Origin: Lycocorax pyrrhopterus obiensis
Taxonomy: Eukaryota > Chordata > Aves > Passeriformes > Paradisaeidae
Direction: 5' to 3'
DNA length: 64,000 nt
Assembly (NCBI GenBank): GCA_014706295.1
Contig: JACSVZ010000011.1
Coordinates: 2,006,663 to 2,070,662, forward strand
In this document: in pieces, positions 37,640 through 49,830 of the stretch
How positions within the stretch are numbered: position 1 is the first letter of the stretch
How the letters are laid out: each line of letters opens with the position of its first letter
Position numbers and translations under genes: made by a program
Notes under the pieces: model-generated
The model's database searches: none
What the model was told of the DNA's origin: nothing
What the model saw: only the letters and a program-made list of their open reading frames with translations

Positions 37640-38170
37640 TTAAATGTCTGCCTTTAGTTTTTTTTCTTTAATTGAGTGCCTTTCTTTTTAATGCTACTAC
37701 ACTAATTTTGTATGTAAAATAGCAGAGCAATTTCACATCCTAAAATGAATTTATTTGCATAAAAATAAACAGAGTAACTTTTTCTAGGTGTTAAAACAAA
37801 AAATAAAAAGATGAGTTAATAGTGAATCATTGCTTAGAAATGCATTTTGTCCCAAAATTCTGGGCTACTCAATGTTCTTAAGAGGTTGTAATGAGCTGAA
37901 TTCATTGGTTAAATTAAAATGCTTTTTCTCATATTCAGTAAATGCAGTGTGTGTGCAATTGAACAAAAATAAAATTGAAATTTACATTTTCATCAAATGA
38001 ATAACCACATGCTGAGGATTGCTTGACTGCAATTTATGATTATGCAAATGAAACAGGTTTTGCACCTAGAATATGTACAATAAATGGGAGTTCCATTATT
38101 ATGTATCAAAAAGCCATTAACCTTGAAAATTATATACAATTGACATGAACATTTCTAAAGTATGTCTAAA
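37640..38170. promoter_or_regulatory. AT-rich block with two octamer motifs
   Basis: Long AT-rich, nonrepetitive stretch without substantial open frames. It carries two perfect POU octamers in opposite orientation, ATTTGCAT at 37753-37760 and ATGCAAAT at 38042-38049, plus many homeodomain-like cores. Octamers are expected a few times by chance in 64 kb of AT-rich DNA, so the pair is only suggestive. A candidate conserved enhancer. Confidence 0.28.
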
Positions 38171-41100
38171 CCCTGCTAATGTTCCCCCTCTCCTCCCCTA
38201 CCTATAGGGACTGTATATTAGATTTAGCAAAAGAATTCCGAGTGAACAATTTATTAAATGAGCTCTGCCACTTTTGTGTTGGTGAGCTCTCTGTAACAAC
38301 GTGCTGGGTTCTTTATCCATTATTTAAATCAGGAAATACTGCTGATTAATTCCTCATCTGCTCACAAGAGCACAGGTTCCAAAAGCTGTTCATAACCAGA
38401 GTTTGCTGTTTCAAAGCCCTGGCGAGGGAGCGGGGAGGGGGTGCTGAGGCTCTGGCAGCTTCCCAGATGACAGGTTTCCTTGTTGGGAACACTCACCTGG
38501 CTGCTGGCTGGGAACTGTTGGTATTTGATGGCTCTAAATCAGATTCTCTTTTTTCTCAGGGACAAAAGCACCAGCACTGGGTGTGAGAACACACCGGGGC
38601 TGTCTCGGAACACACCGGCGGTTCTGGCTCTGCCTTGGGATGGGCAAGGCAAAGCAAACAGCCTGAAGCTTAAAGCTTTGAGACCATTTTCCATGTATCT
38701 CCTGAAAGATGGTCCCTTCCTTCGTGGATTTTTGGCTCATGGAGAGGAACCCCCTCTGTGGCACAGGCAGAGTGGGGATGTTGGAGGTGTGGCCCCAGTC
38801 CCAGTGCAGGTTTGGCAGCTTCTGGGGGGTTGCAGTGCTCAGGTCCTGTCTGCACGCTCCAGCTGCTGCATTCCTCACCCAGAATCATTATCAGGAAAAC
38901 TCCAAGACTCCCAGTGCCCTGTTGAGCATTGCCAGCTAATGCCAAAACTCTGAAAAGAAAAATACACATCATTATCAAATGATGATAAAAATACACATCA
39001 TCAAATGGTCAAAAAATATAATATTTCCATAGGCTAGTTCTCAAGTGTTCCCTCAAAGCTGGTCTGTTCTTTCAATGACTTTGTAAAAGCTTTGTGGAAG
39101 TGTTTCAGTTGTATCTCTGGGACAGTTGCACACAAGATTTCCTGTTTGATATCCTGAGTTGTTTTTGCCATAGGAGGAGTTCACAGGATGACACACAATG
39201 TGTAAGGTACCAAGAACTCTTGGTAGGAGATTGCCTTATGTCTGTTACCAAAGTATTTAATTTGCAATAAGTTCTGCTATTCCTTTTCCTCACATGCCCA
39301 GAGCTATCAGAGGAGAATGCTTAAAATCTTTTACTGCAAATAAATCAAAATAATGCTAAACATGGCCCTCATCACCCTAAATCAAGGACCCTTTTGGCTG
39401 CTGTTTCCTTCCCTTGTCTCTGCAAGAAAGTGAATGTGTTTCCTCGCCCAGGTCTCACTTTTAGAGTGGAGTTTGCAGTAAACCACTGCCAAAAAAATGC
39501 TAGCATAGAGCATTGCAATGAATAAAATACAGATTAGACTAGATGGAAGTGTCATAGATGGGAAAGAGGACAGGAGGATTTGGAAATCTGTGTATGTTGA
39601 GTTCAGTGTAACGGTAGATGCTGATGTTTTGAGAATTCTAAAGTAGAAAATTGAGAGTACAAGTGATTCCACTGGCAAAGCAGTCAGCAGAAAGGGACAT
39701 ATGGATATTTAATTTTAATTTTTCTATATTACTTTTGACCACAGGAAATAGTCTTGTGACTTCTCCTGAGGGAGTCTACAGCAGCTCAGCTCCCAAGAAC
39801 TGCTTTTGGCTGTACCCTTAAATACTCCTCTATATTCAAGTAGAAAAGGGGGATCTTGTGTTACTTTTGAACTAGAAAATGATAGCCAGAGTTCATAAAC
39901 GTTGCAGAGGAATCTACTTAAAATGGAGTAACCCAAACGTTTCCCCAAAACTGGTTGGGATGTGTTTGCACTGTGCAGTTTGAGCCGATGGAGGATGCAG
40001 GTGCATCCTGTAGGGTTGGCAAAACTGTTGCTTTTTTACTTTAAGGTGGTTAAATGTTTTAATCCTACTTGAAGGGTTGAATTAGAGAACTTCAAAACCA
40101 ATTTAATGGGGTTTTTTTTCCGAACATTATATTTGCTTATATTATATTTGTCCACTGCAGTGCTGCAGTGCCATTCAGTATCCACCTGGGGTGAGCTCTT
40201 GGGCACCATCAGCCTGCCCAGGTGGAACGGGCCGTGGAAAGCCTTCTCCTCACACTGCTTCTTCCACCACAAGGAAGCAACTGAGAGCTACTGGGTGCCA
40301 CTGTTTACTTGGAAACACGAAAGGAAGTGGCTGTTTGCTCGCACTGCCTGTTGCTTTCAGCACAAACTACTGAGACATCTTGGAAAAACAGCATTATTTT
40401 TTTGTACTTTTTAACTCCTGCAAAAATCTGTCACAGAATACATCATGACTGAGCATTTCATGGGCTGCTCCTGCTAAGTTTGCCAGGGAACAACAGAAAG
40501 CCAGATCTGTGTCTTATTTTTTCATAGCTTTCTGTAAACACTCCCAGAATTAATCTCAGGAAATACCAGAAATGCTAATAGCTACTCTTTGTGTGTGCTC
40601 ACAGAACAGATTTAGGACACTCATTTGAAGTATACACATAAAGCCAGCATTTGCCATAAGTTAAAAGCGTCCTTTTTGACATCTCTGGAGCACAGTTCTC
40701 AAAGTATGGAGCGGTGATTGAAGTTTCAATTCTGAATATGTCTGGGTATGTTCAGATGAAGCTGTGCAGAAACCCACGGCTCCCAGCTTACCCTGCGTGT
40801 CCAAGTGCTGTCCCAGAGCTTGTGTGAGACCAGGGGAGGCCCAGCAGATGGGCACACCCTCCCAAACCTGCCCTAACAGCTCCCAAAGTCTTCTCAAATA
40901 GGATATTTCTGACATGATCTGCCTGCTGTGGTGTTCATCCTCCCTTTGCTGAGTGTAGCAGTCAGCAGTGACTTAGGCACCAATTCCTTTATTTAGGGTA
41001 TCACAAGTTGGTGCAGCTGATACCCTGCTGGGAACGAGCTTGTTTTCCTCTGCTGGCCAATACCACTCAAGGGTTTATTCAGGGCTCCTGTCTCCTGTGA

Positions 41101-42059
41101 ATTAGGAGTAAGAAACCTTTTTTAACATGAAGACATAGAGGCTGAAGCAGAAAATGCCAGCTGTAAAGTAGCTCTGCTTGGTGCTTTCCTCATAAAACCA
41201 GAAGCCTTATTAAAAGACAAAAAAGAAAATTAAAAATCCCTCTATGAGGTACAGGACTGTGAAGAGTTTTTATTATCTGTAACTCTTCAGCCACTAGATG
41301 GTGGGAAAGTTGCAATCTGAGAGGACTCAGGGACCTGATCTGCCCTCCCAGGGTTAACCCACAGCACGCAGGAGTGAACATAGCACTCCTTAAATCGTGG
41401 TGAAATTTCCCCGTGAGGTGGCATCTGGATTGTGGCGCTGCTTGTACATCTCTATCCAAATCAGCTTTGTGCTGGAGAACCTTTTCTGTGTTACCAGGGC
41501 AGCTGGCATGAAAAGAATCCCCTTTAGTGGCCAATTTCAGTGAAGACACTGGAAAAAAATTATCAAGAGGCGAGTTCATGCTAAATTCAAAAGTACCACA
41601 GACACAGTGCTGGCAGTGCCTGTTTTAAAGCTGACTCTGGTGTGCTGGATGCCTGCAACCCCCTGTGTCACTAAATAACTGAGAGAACCCCTAGAACACT
41701 TCAACACAGAGTGCACTGGGTAATTTTCCTCTCAGTTGCTTCCGGGGCTGATAGCGTGAAGAGGAGGTGTGCAGGATTCCCAAAAATACTGTGTGCACAG
41801 GGCTGAATCTTTCTTCCACCGTGCTCTGGAATTTGCTGAGCCGGTTTTTTTGTGTGGACGTTTGGGGAGGAAATGGTTTGATTTGAAAATGTCTTTAGCA
41901 GGTTTGTGACTCCCTGCTCTGCTCTGAAGGACAGCTCCATAAATACTTCTGGCTCTGGCATCCCTCACCAGGATCTCTGCTGGACTGTCAGATTCATCAC
42001 CTCCCTTTTTGATCTTGGAAATGAATTGAAGTCCCATCTTCCAATGCAAGTGGCTGTGC
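38171..42059. other. unique noncoding sequence
   Basis: No recognised gene. Contains an imperfect tandem duplication at 38957-39008. The open frames at 38.48-38.95 kb (157 codons plus) and 41.19-41.58 kb (129 codons minus) lack domains. A CTCF-like core with an imperfect end lies at 41291-41303 (CCACTAGATGGTG). Confidence 0.55.
38957..39008. repeat. imperfect tandem duplication, about 29 bp
   Basis: AAAATACACATCA followed by TCAAATG occurs twice head to tail; the first copy has extra ATTATCAAATGATGAT-type sequence. It also contains the small palindrome ATCAAATGATGAT. Likely slippage. Confidence 0.7.
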
Positions 42060-42300
42060 TATCAGCCCTTAATGGCTGAGGTAACTCCAGGGCAGGCTTT
42101 AGGAGCATCTGATGATGACAACGCCTTTGATTTATGTGCCACCTTTCATTCCCAGCCATCTCAAAGCACCTATAATTTCTGGCAAACCTGTGCTGAGTTA
42201 ATGGGTTATTTCAGAGTCTATTCAGCAATAACTGTTAAGTGCTCAGAAGGAAGACTGATTGATGGGTGAGATGGCCCAGAACTTTAATTATCTTAATGAA
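42060..42300. repeat. possible ancient SINE-like remnant or conserved element
   Basis: The part GATTTATGTGCCACCTTTCA, then CCATCTCAAAGCACC, resembles a segment of old vertebrate interspersed repeats of the form 'TATAGCGCCTTTCAT...ATCTCAAAGCGCTTTA'. I recall that pattern but cannot assign a family. The following 100 bp contain CTTTAATTATCTTAATG and a 65-codon plus-strand frame without a known domain. An exapted repeat is one reading; an ordinary enhancer is another. Confidence 0.25.
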
Positions 42301-44639
42301 CAATTTTTGAACTTAACAGAAAGTCTAGCACTGACACAAGTGGAGCCATGAACTTTAATTCCACCACTCATTCCATTAAACCCTGAGCTCAGGGGTAATT
42401 TAAAGCCTTATCTCTTGTTCTGTGTGTGTTTTTCAGAGGAGTCCACTGAGGCATTGCTGACACAGAACCACTTCTGCTCTGGAACTTCCCACACCCGCAG
42501 AGAGCTGCAGGACCCTGTGACAAACAACTCCTGACCCCGAGGAAGCTGCTAAAAAAGTTTGATATGCAATGAGTCAAGTTTACCAGGAGGCTGGAAACAA
42601 ATATTTAAAGTATTCAGAATAGTTCTGGGAGAATTATTAGCAAGCAGATATTAAAGACTCTGGTTCGACACCTGCTCTGTTATTTGCCTATGACAGGAAA
42701 CAGAAGTGGTAAATAGCTGAACCAGGGCAGCAGGCAGCAGGAAAACAGCATGAAAGGCAAACAGATTGCTGTTGAGAAGATGGTTTTGGGATTATTTTAG
42801 TGTGAAAGTTCTTTTTAAATTAGTAATTGTGATCACACATACATTGTCTGTGTCATCTACACCTCCTTGTACTCTTCTTACGCCTCTCTGTTATTGTACT
42901 TTTAAACCTTAATCATTTTTCCACAGAAATGAAGTTGTTATTAGCATCTGTTGTGTCTGCATAATTACTGTGCCTGTTAAAAGGCTTATTTCTATTATTT
43001 CCAGATCCTTTCCACAAATCCTTACATTGGTAATTAGGATATCTTACAAATACTGCTGCTATGAAAAGGATCAGAAATTTTCAGCGTGAACCAACAATTT
43101 CCTTCTGATGACTCATACTACAGGGGGTACCGTAAAAATAATAATAATAATATTAGAAAAAAGCAATAATTCCAAGCTGTGTTTTACTGCATGTGTTGCC
43201 AAGGAGATCCAGCTTTGTGAGTGACTTTAGGACCTGGATCCTTGCACCAGCTACAGCAGAAATGTCAAGAATGTGATAATTTTTTTTGGCTAGAAAAAAT
43301 TTCAATATAACTTGTTCCACCTGTATTTTCATCCTGGAGATTGGGGAGGGGTCAGAGAAGGCAGCTGAGGGTGGGGGCTTGAGCCAGGAGCCCTTTTTGA
43401 GCAACAGGGAGAGTTGAGTTGTGGAGGGTGATGTGGAGTGAGGTCACTGAGGGTCCATGCGTGGCTTCCTGGGATTGCACTCGCTGGGCTTTCCCTGTGC
43501 CCATGGGGAGCAGCAGTGGGCACATCCCCAGAGTGGGCTGTACACAAACATGTCCATGTCCGTTCTTCCAGAAGGCATTGAAAATGTGGGGACATGGCTG
43601 GAATGCTTTGGGAACTCCCCAGACCCCGCAGAGCTGCCGGAGTGATTCCTGTGGGCTGCTCCCTGGGCTCTCCCTTGGTGGGCTAGAGCTGTGGAAAAGG
43701 AGGTGTAGGGATGACACTGGTCTGAGTCCAGGCAATCCTTATCCTTCAGGGAATGAAATGTGAGGGCTGGGGCTGTCTGTGTGCACAGCCTCTCCCCATC
43801 TGCCTCTCACAGCTCTTCCCAGAGCCCATCCAAGGGCTGCTCTCCTGTTCTCAGGCCCTAATTGTCGGTGTTGGTATGTATCCTGCACAGATTGCTGCTG
43901 TTTCAGTTTCTCCAGCAGAAGGAAGCTTAACTGCCTCTTGCATTTATTCCCAAGGAAAAGTGGCTTAAGAGTTTTGAAGCCCCTTTCAGCCAGGTTTAAC
44001 CAGTTTCACAATGTTTCCCTCAAGAACATGGTGTGGGCCATCTCTGAGGAGCTTAAGGAGTGGTTTGGAGTCTCTCCATTCCCTCCACCTCTCCCAGCTC
44101 CCAGCCCTGCTGGGCCAATTCCCCACATCCCAAAGAGGGGTTATAGAGCCATGGTCTCACTGGTGTGGGACAAGCTTCTGGGAACTGGAGCTGAAGGAGG
44201 TGGAAAAGAGAGATTTGAGCATCACCAGGAGCTGTACAAAGCAGCAAAGAAGAGTGTCAGGTTTCTGGTGTCAGACTTGGGCTCCATGAGCTTTGGAGTA
44301 CGGAATTCAGGCTTCTAATGTTGTATTCCCCTAAAACTTCAGATGTTCAAAAGTAACGCTTTGGCTGACAGAAATCTCAGTACAGATAATTCTATCATTT
44401 CCTGTTGCTGTTTGCTGTTTTCTGTTGGTGTCTGCAGGCATGAACCTGAGCTCTGTCCTTTTGGTTTTGTGACATTTTCCTCTCCTCCTCAGCTCAGAGT
44501 GAAAGGGTCTTGCTACATTGGACAAGTGTCCTTTTCTGAAATTCATTTTTCCTAAGTCATGTGACCACAACGATCCCATTCTTTAAGAGGCTGGGCTGTG
44601 TGAAAGTTTGAGAGAGACAAAAAAAGCAGTTTCTGGAAG
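42301..44639. other. unique noncoding sequence
   Basis: Contains an (AAT)n microsatellite at about 43135-43153. The GC-richer part at 43.35-44.32 kb carries the longest nonrepetitive plus-strand open frame of the window (43779-44318, 179 codons) with overlapping frames on both strands. No domain, signal peptide or splice structure makes it convincing. Confidence 0.5.
43135..43153. repeat. (AAT)n microsatellite
   Basis: About six uninterrupted AAT units in AT-rich noncoding context. Confidence 0.8.
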
Positions 44640-45130
44640 AACTGGCAAAAGATATCCATTTTTCACAACTATAATAGAACCTCATAATTAATTTAAATGG
44701 AATTTGTTTTCCATAACACAGATTTTTGGGTGTAAAGTACGTCCTTTGAGAGAGGCAAGAGAAAACAACCTCTGTTATTTTTGATTACCTTTGTGTTTCG
44801 GTTTTTATTCATTATGTTAATTTTATGCTAATAACCTTCTTACATTAAGGTTCACTTTATACTGCATAAACTGACAAATAGAGCAATATTTATCAAGCAT
44901 AAATATTAAAAACACTATAAAGACTTCTAGGCTTCTAATTATTATGCTAATATATCTCTAAATTATTCTTGTATTACCACTCTACAGTTCACTGTGGAAC
45001 ATGACACAAAAATGGTAAAAATACCAAAATTCTATTTCTCAATGCTCTTAATGAATCACACAGGAAGGCTGTCTATGAATTAAAAAAGCACCAGTTACAG
45101 CATTGTGGAGGTGAAGATATAGAATTCATT
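44640..45130. promoter_or_regulatory. AT-rich block resembling a conserved noncoding element
   Basis: AT-rich nonrepetitive sequence with CATAATTAATTTAAATGG, TTGATTACC, GTTAATTTTATGCTAATAAC and CTAATTATTATGCTAAT, a dense set of homeodomain-like cores. No open frames of note. Enhancer identity is inferred from composition. Confidence 0.28.
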
Positions 45131-46249
45131 TCTTCTGGTGAGCTGTTGAGCCTTTGTTTATATTATCATAAATACCAAGGAAATCCAAAGTGCTTTTTTG
45201 TCTTTGAAGTACAGGAAATCCTCATATATTGCATGGAAATTCCCCCCATTGAGGCAAATTCTTGGTATTTCTTTTCAGAGCAGTGTGTTTGTTGGTGTCT
45301 GTGCAGATGGTGCAAGGCTGTGAGTTTTGGCCTCTCCTGATTTTGTGTTCCAGCCCTGGGGGCAGATGGGCCCCAGATCTCAGGTGTCACATTTATTCTG
45401 GTGCTGTTATGATTAGGGGCAAAATCCCTCCATTATGTGGAAGGACTAATTCTAACTAATTCTCTCTTCTTTTTCCACCCAAATACGTGACTTTTTTTTC
45501 AGAAATTCTGTTTTTTAATAAACATTCCACGGGTTTTATGTTGGTTTTATTTATTTGGTTTGGTTTTGTTTTCAGTCTGTCTTAAATGTGGGCACTGGAG
45601 ATAGCAACAAAAATGCTTTTATGGCAGCTGATTTTTCAGTAAACTCTTTACTTGTCCCATCTACAATGGAGCAGGCTTGGTGTTAAAAGGATCCTTAATT
45701 CTCTACAGCTAAATGCACTGCATATCTCTTTGTAGGAGTCATTAACAAGTGGAATAATAATGGTCTAAAGGCATGAATTGAGTGTCCCAAGCACAGAGCT
45801 GGCTCCCTCCCGGGGAGGTTCCATACCTGGGAGCTGTGGGGAGTCCCTGCTCTGTGCAGAACAGCTTTGATTCCCTCACTAAAAGCCTCCGCCACTCACT
45901 CTGGGCTGGGGGACTGTGTGCAGTGCATTATTATTAAGTGTCTTTTTTAAATGGAAACAAATTATTCTGCTGGGATATAGTGCTCTTGCACAGGCAGCTG
46001 CTCAGCTGACAATCACGTCTTTAAAATGATATTATAGTGCAAGAGCAGCCCTGTGAAGGAGGGAAGGGCAGAGATGGTGTCTCAGCAGGTAACAGGTGAG
46101 GATTGCACAGAGCAGCAGTGAAGTTACTCAGCTCAGGGCTCACAGTGATGGTGCTGCAGAAATGAGGGGCTGCAAGGGGCCAAGCTGGGCCTGGGCTGGG
46201 CAAGGAGGGCCACAGAATTGATGGGAGGAAGAGGAAAAGAAGCACTTTT
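45131..46249. other. unique noncoding sequence
   Basis: No gene recognised. A T/GT-rich tract lies at about 45530-45580. Short overlapping open frames only. Confidence 0.55.
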
Positions 46250-46571
46250 CTTGCTTTCTTCTTTCAGAGTCTTCAGGGAAATATCTTGATTAATTCACAG
46301 GTTTTCATTCCTTCATTTGTTTGTTTAAGTGAGTGAGTGAGTGGATGTGCTGTGTAAGGATGGCTGTGACTCAGTTACGGAGGGAAGGTAAATCAAAGAC
46401 ATTGAGTTTGTCTTTAGGGTGTGTTTAAAGTGCACTACAGAGCTGTGTGTGCATCTGAAAGGAGCTGCTTCGGAGCGCTGGAAACTCAGGTGCAGGGAAG
46501 TTCTGTCCCTCTGTGCCAGTTCTGTCCCTCTGTCTCCACATGAGGGCATTTCTGCTTCCTGGGGCACTCTG
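46250..46571. repeat. direct duplication, copy 1
   Basis: 322 bp nearly identical to 49275-49572. Outside indels only a handful of substitutions are visible. This copy has an extra partial repeat of TTCTGTCCCTCTG near its right end and a longer, divergent stretch after CATCTGAAAGGA. Includes a GTGA microsatellite at about 46328-46343. Both edges are abrupt; no target-site duplication was seen. The duplicated block contains a good splice-acceptor-like tract (CTTGCTTTCTTCTTTCAG) at its left edge. Confidence 0.95.
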
Positions 46572-47963
46572 CAAGTGTCCGAGGCTGCAGAGGAGCCACC
46601 TCCCTTCCCTGCCCTGTGCTCACCTGTGCCTGAGCATCTCACACTGCACACACAGAGCCACGGGCCCTCACTGCCCTCAAACTGAGCATGGCCACAGGAG
46701 TCTGAGGGACAAAGGTGCCTTCAGACACAACTGCCTGTGTGGCTCAACACACAAAGATAAATATATCAGAAAGCGTAGCCAGTTGTATTGCTCAGCTGTT
46801 TCTGCATTGCCTGTTTTAGCTGTTTCATGCTAATAGTTTGAAAATACAATCAAGTTTCTGGTGAAAAGGATTTTTTTATTAAAAATCAGTACCGATTTTT
46901 GACCTGTGTAAGAATCCAAATCTAACCCACTTTGTTGTTTTTGATGTTACAGCTCCCAATTAAATGTTTAACAAGAAAATATTCCTGCTGGGAACATTCA
47001 ACATCAATTTTCAGTAACTGCAGTGTGAAATCTTGGTTTCTCTGCAGAGAACCAGTTTTTTTGTCTTGCCCAGCTGGGTATTGATCCCTGTCTCCATCAG
47101 GGGAAGTCACCCTGACCTTCCCTCTCCAATCCTCAGCATCCCTGCTTGGCCCTGTTGATAATGAACTGCAGAGACAGAGTCATGAGGCACTGGGCACATC
47201 CCAATCCCTGGAGTGCTGCTACCCAGTCCCACACTGATGTGAGAGTTTTGTACACACCTGCCCTAAATCAAGAGGAGAAAACACTTTTAAAGTGGATTGA
47301 GCATTAATTTTGGACGTACTTCCCTTTACTGACAAACCACAGCATGGAAGAGTTCCCTTTTCAGGGGGGTCCTCTACCACCACTACAGGTTTTAGCATAA
47401 TTTTTGTGCTTCTTAAAAGTACACCTGAGTGCTGGTTCTTGGGAGACAATCTTAACTGCACAGGTAGCAGACAAACTTATCCTGCAACACTGCAACCACA
47501 TGTAGAGAGAGCCTTAAGGTCATTTGTCTGATGGTGAATCTTGTATGTGCAGAATTCTCTTTTTTTTATAAATATATCAGGAAAGCTGAAGCTTTTCCAA
47601 CCTGAAATAGTGTGTGTGTAATTAAATAAACTCTGTCTATGTGTGTGTGAGAGAGGGAGGAAGGAAAAAGGGGTATTTTCTCTCTTCTTCTTGCAACAGT
47701 TGGCCACACAGATGAAAACAACCCACAGCGCAAAGTAATTGTGAAATCAATCAGTAATCCAGCAATCCTGAGCTCTGGAGTAACCTCCTAGGAAGGGAAG
47801 AAAGCAAGAAGAACACAATATATTAAATACAAATCCTAAAAGATAGGTAATGTGCCAAAGAGGTTATTGCATTCAGGAGGCTTGATAAGGATGATTTAGC
47901 AGGGTGAAGAGATCACCTCTGCAGATCAGAGAGGGAAAGGACTTCGAGGAGATAAAAGCAGGA
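46572..47963. other. unique noncoding sequence between duplicate copies
   Basis: GC-richer to 46.75 kb, then AT-rich. Contains a GT-rich run at about 47612-47652 and no recognised gene or transposon. Confidence 0.5.
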
Positions 47964-48554
47964 ATGCACAATAAAGAGATAAGTGAGCCTTATCTTCTTT
48001 GCACTTACCTCATGACTGTTAACATTTTGTCTTCTTTCCATAATCACATTTCCAAACCCTCAGATGCAGAGCACTCTGACCTTTGGTCTCTTCTGCAGTC
48101 CAGTAGAACCAGGACAAAATTAATGGAACCATTAGTGCAATTCAGCTCTTGTTTAACAACGAGCAGGTAACTAATACCATTTTAGACTAAATATTTGGGG
48201 GTCTGGTTGTAAATTGTGTTAAGTTCCAAACCCTTCTTTTCTTTCTGCAGGCAGGTATTGAGCACAACACTTGTGAATGTATTTCTGCCTCAGACACTGG
48301 GCTGGGGGCTGTGGACTCTCAGTATTGGCTCCTTTAGAAGCTCACTGGAATTTAGACCCCATCTGGGTGCCAGTTCTGAAAGGATGTCTTGTACCTACCT
48401 ACAGAGGGAAAGCTGCCTTTCTGAGGAAGTGGCTGTTTCTGATAGAGAAGTCTGTAATTGCCTTGGTCAAAAAAGGTTTTTTTCCAGCTCCAGAGCATAT
48501 GCCATATGCCATAAATTATATATTTCCCATCACCGTTGCTTACAAATGTCCTAG
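47964..48554 (+). other. candidate two-exon reading frame (unproven)
   Basis: An ATG at 47964 opens a frame to a splice-donor-like site at 48166/48167 (GAGCAG then GTAACT). After 84 bp, a very strong acceptor (CTTCTTTTCTTTCTGCAG) ends at 48250. Joining 47964-48166 to 48251-48554 keeps one open frame of 168 codons, ending at TAG. Each part is open independently and the phases match. An alternative acceptor (GTCTCTTCTGCAG, ending 48098) lies inside the first part. The peptide has no domain, signal peptide or membrane segment I recognise, and the start context is unremarkable. It lies between the two copies of the 46.25/49.28-kb duplication. It could be a lineage-specific transcript, a noncoding RNA, or chance. 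Confidence 0.15.
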
Positions 48555-49274
48555 AGTTTTTAGGGATTTTTTTAAAGAGATAGTTTATGAATTTTGCAGT
48601 CTGGTAAAACATTCCAAGGGAACTTTTTTTAAATAGTTTAACTTCTTGGGAATAATTTGTAATTATTATTGTTCTTCAGGAAATGCTTTACTAGAAAAAT
48701 AATTGCAGTCTCCTGTTTGCTTATTTTAAACAATTATTGTGTACCTGTAGTTTGAAAGTATAGAGGGGCTGAAAATAATCATTTGGAGAATATTGATAAA
48801 ATGAGACAGGTCTGAATTAAAGAATCAGAATCCTATTGTGCTTAAATGCAGTAACTGCCCGGAGTTCATTCTGGGATTAAATTGGTCATATAGAGAATAG
48901 AAATTAATGCCTTTTTTGTAAATACAACTTGAAGCCACAGGGTTATAATTAAAATGTATAGGAGAATTTTATTGGGCAGTAAATAGCTGTATCAGTGTTC
49001 AAGTGGGCAGTGCTGCCACATGAGAAATGAAGTGCAAGGCCTGGGCAGGTTAGTGGAGAGGATATTAAATATGATGCTGAGGATATGGGTTTAATTTAAA
49101 GAATCATTTCTGTTGCACCCACAATTTTATTCTTTCATCTTACTGACAGCACAAATGTTTCCATCCGTTTCATTTCATCGTCTTCCTTCTCATCTCAGAT
49201 ATTTATATGTTTGCATGGCCTCATCATGATAATATCCAGCTGCCCCTCAAACAGAAATATCCTTTACAATTTAT
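48555..49274. other. AT-rich unique sequence
   Basis: AT-rich, without open frames of note or nameable repeats. Confidence 0.5.
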
Positions 49275-49572
49275 CTTGCTTTCTTCTTTCAGAGTCTTCA
49301 GGGAATACCTTGATTAATTCACAGGTTTTCATTCCTTCATTTGTTTATGTGAGTGAGTGAGTGAGTGGATGTGCTGTGTAAGGATGGCTGTGACTCAGTT
49401 ATGGAGGGAAGGTAAATCAAAGACATTGAGTTTGTCTTTAGGGTGTGTTTAAAGTGCACTACAGAGCTGTGTGTGCATCTGAAAGGATGTGCTGGAAACT
49501 CAGGTGCAGGGAAGTTCTGTCCCTCTGTGCCAGTCTCCACATGAGGGCATTTCTGCTTCCTGGGGCACTCTG
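49275..49572. repeat. direct duplication, copy 2
   Basis: 298-bp copy of 46250-46571, same orientation, 3.0 kb downstream. Compared with copy 1 it lacks the second TTCTGTCCCTCTG motif and a short GC-rich segment, and its GTGA microsatellite (about 49349-49366) is slightly longer. Flanks differ completely on both sides. Confidence 0.95.
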
Positions 49573-49744
49573 ACAGTCTGGGATCCACGGCCCAGATTTC
49601 AGTGCCAGACAGTAGCTCAGACAGTTAAGCACCACTGTCCATTTTTATAACACTTTCATAAGGTCAAAACAACAACAAAATTTTTTTTACCTGAATCTAC
49701 CACATCTCTGTGGTTTACAGAAATTCCTTCTTGTGCTATTGAAC

Positions 49745-49830
49745 TCTGAGGCACAAAAAAACTCCAAACAACTCCCCAAAAAACCCCCTAAAAAACCAAA
49801 AAACAAACAACAAAAAAATGAATGAACCCT
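49745..49830. repeat. A/C-rich low-complexity tract
   Basis: Runs of A separated by CC or CCC with almost no G or T for about 85 bp. Simple-sequence DNA. Confidence 0.8.

Noticed and set aside
43779..44318. 179-codon nonrepetitive plus-strand frame
   Set aside because: GC-richer region with overlapping frames on both strands, no recognised domain and no splice structure; likely chance.
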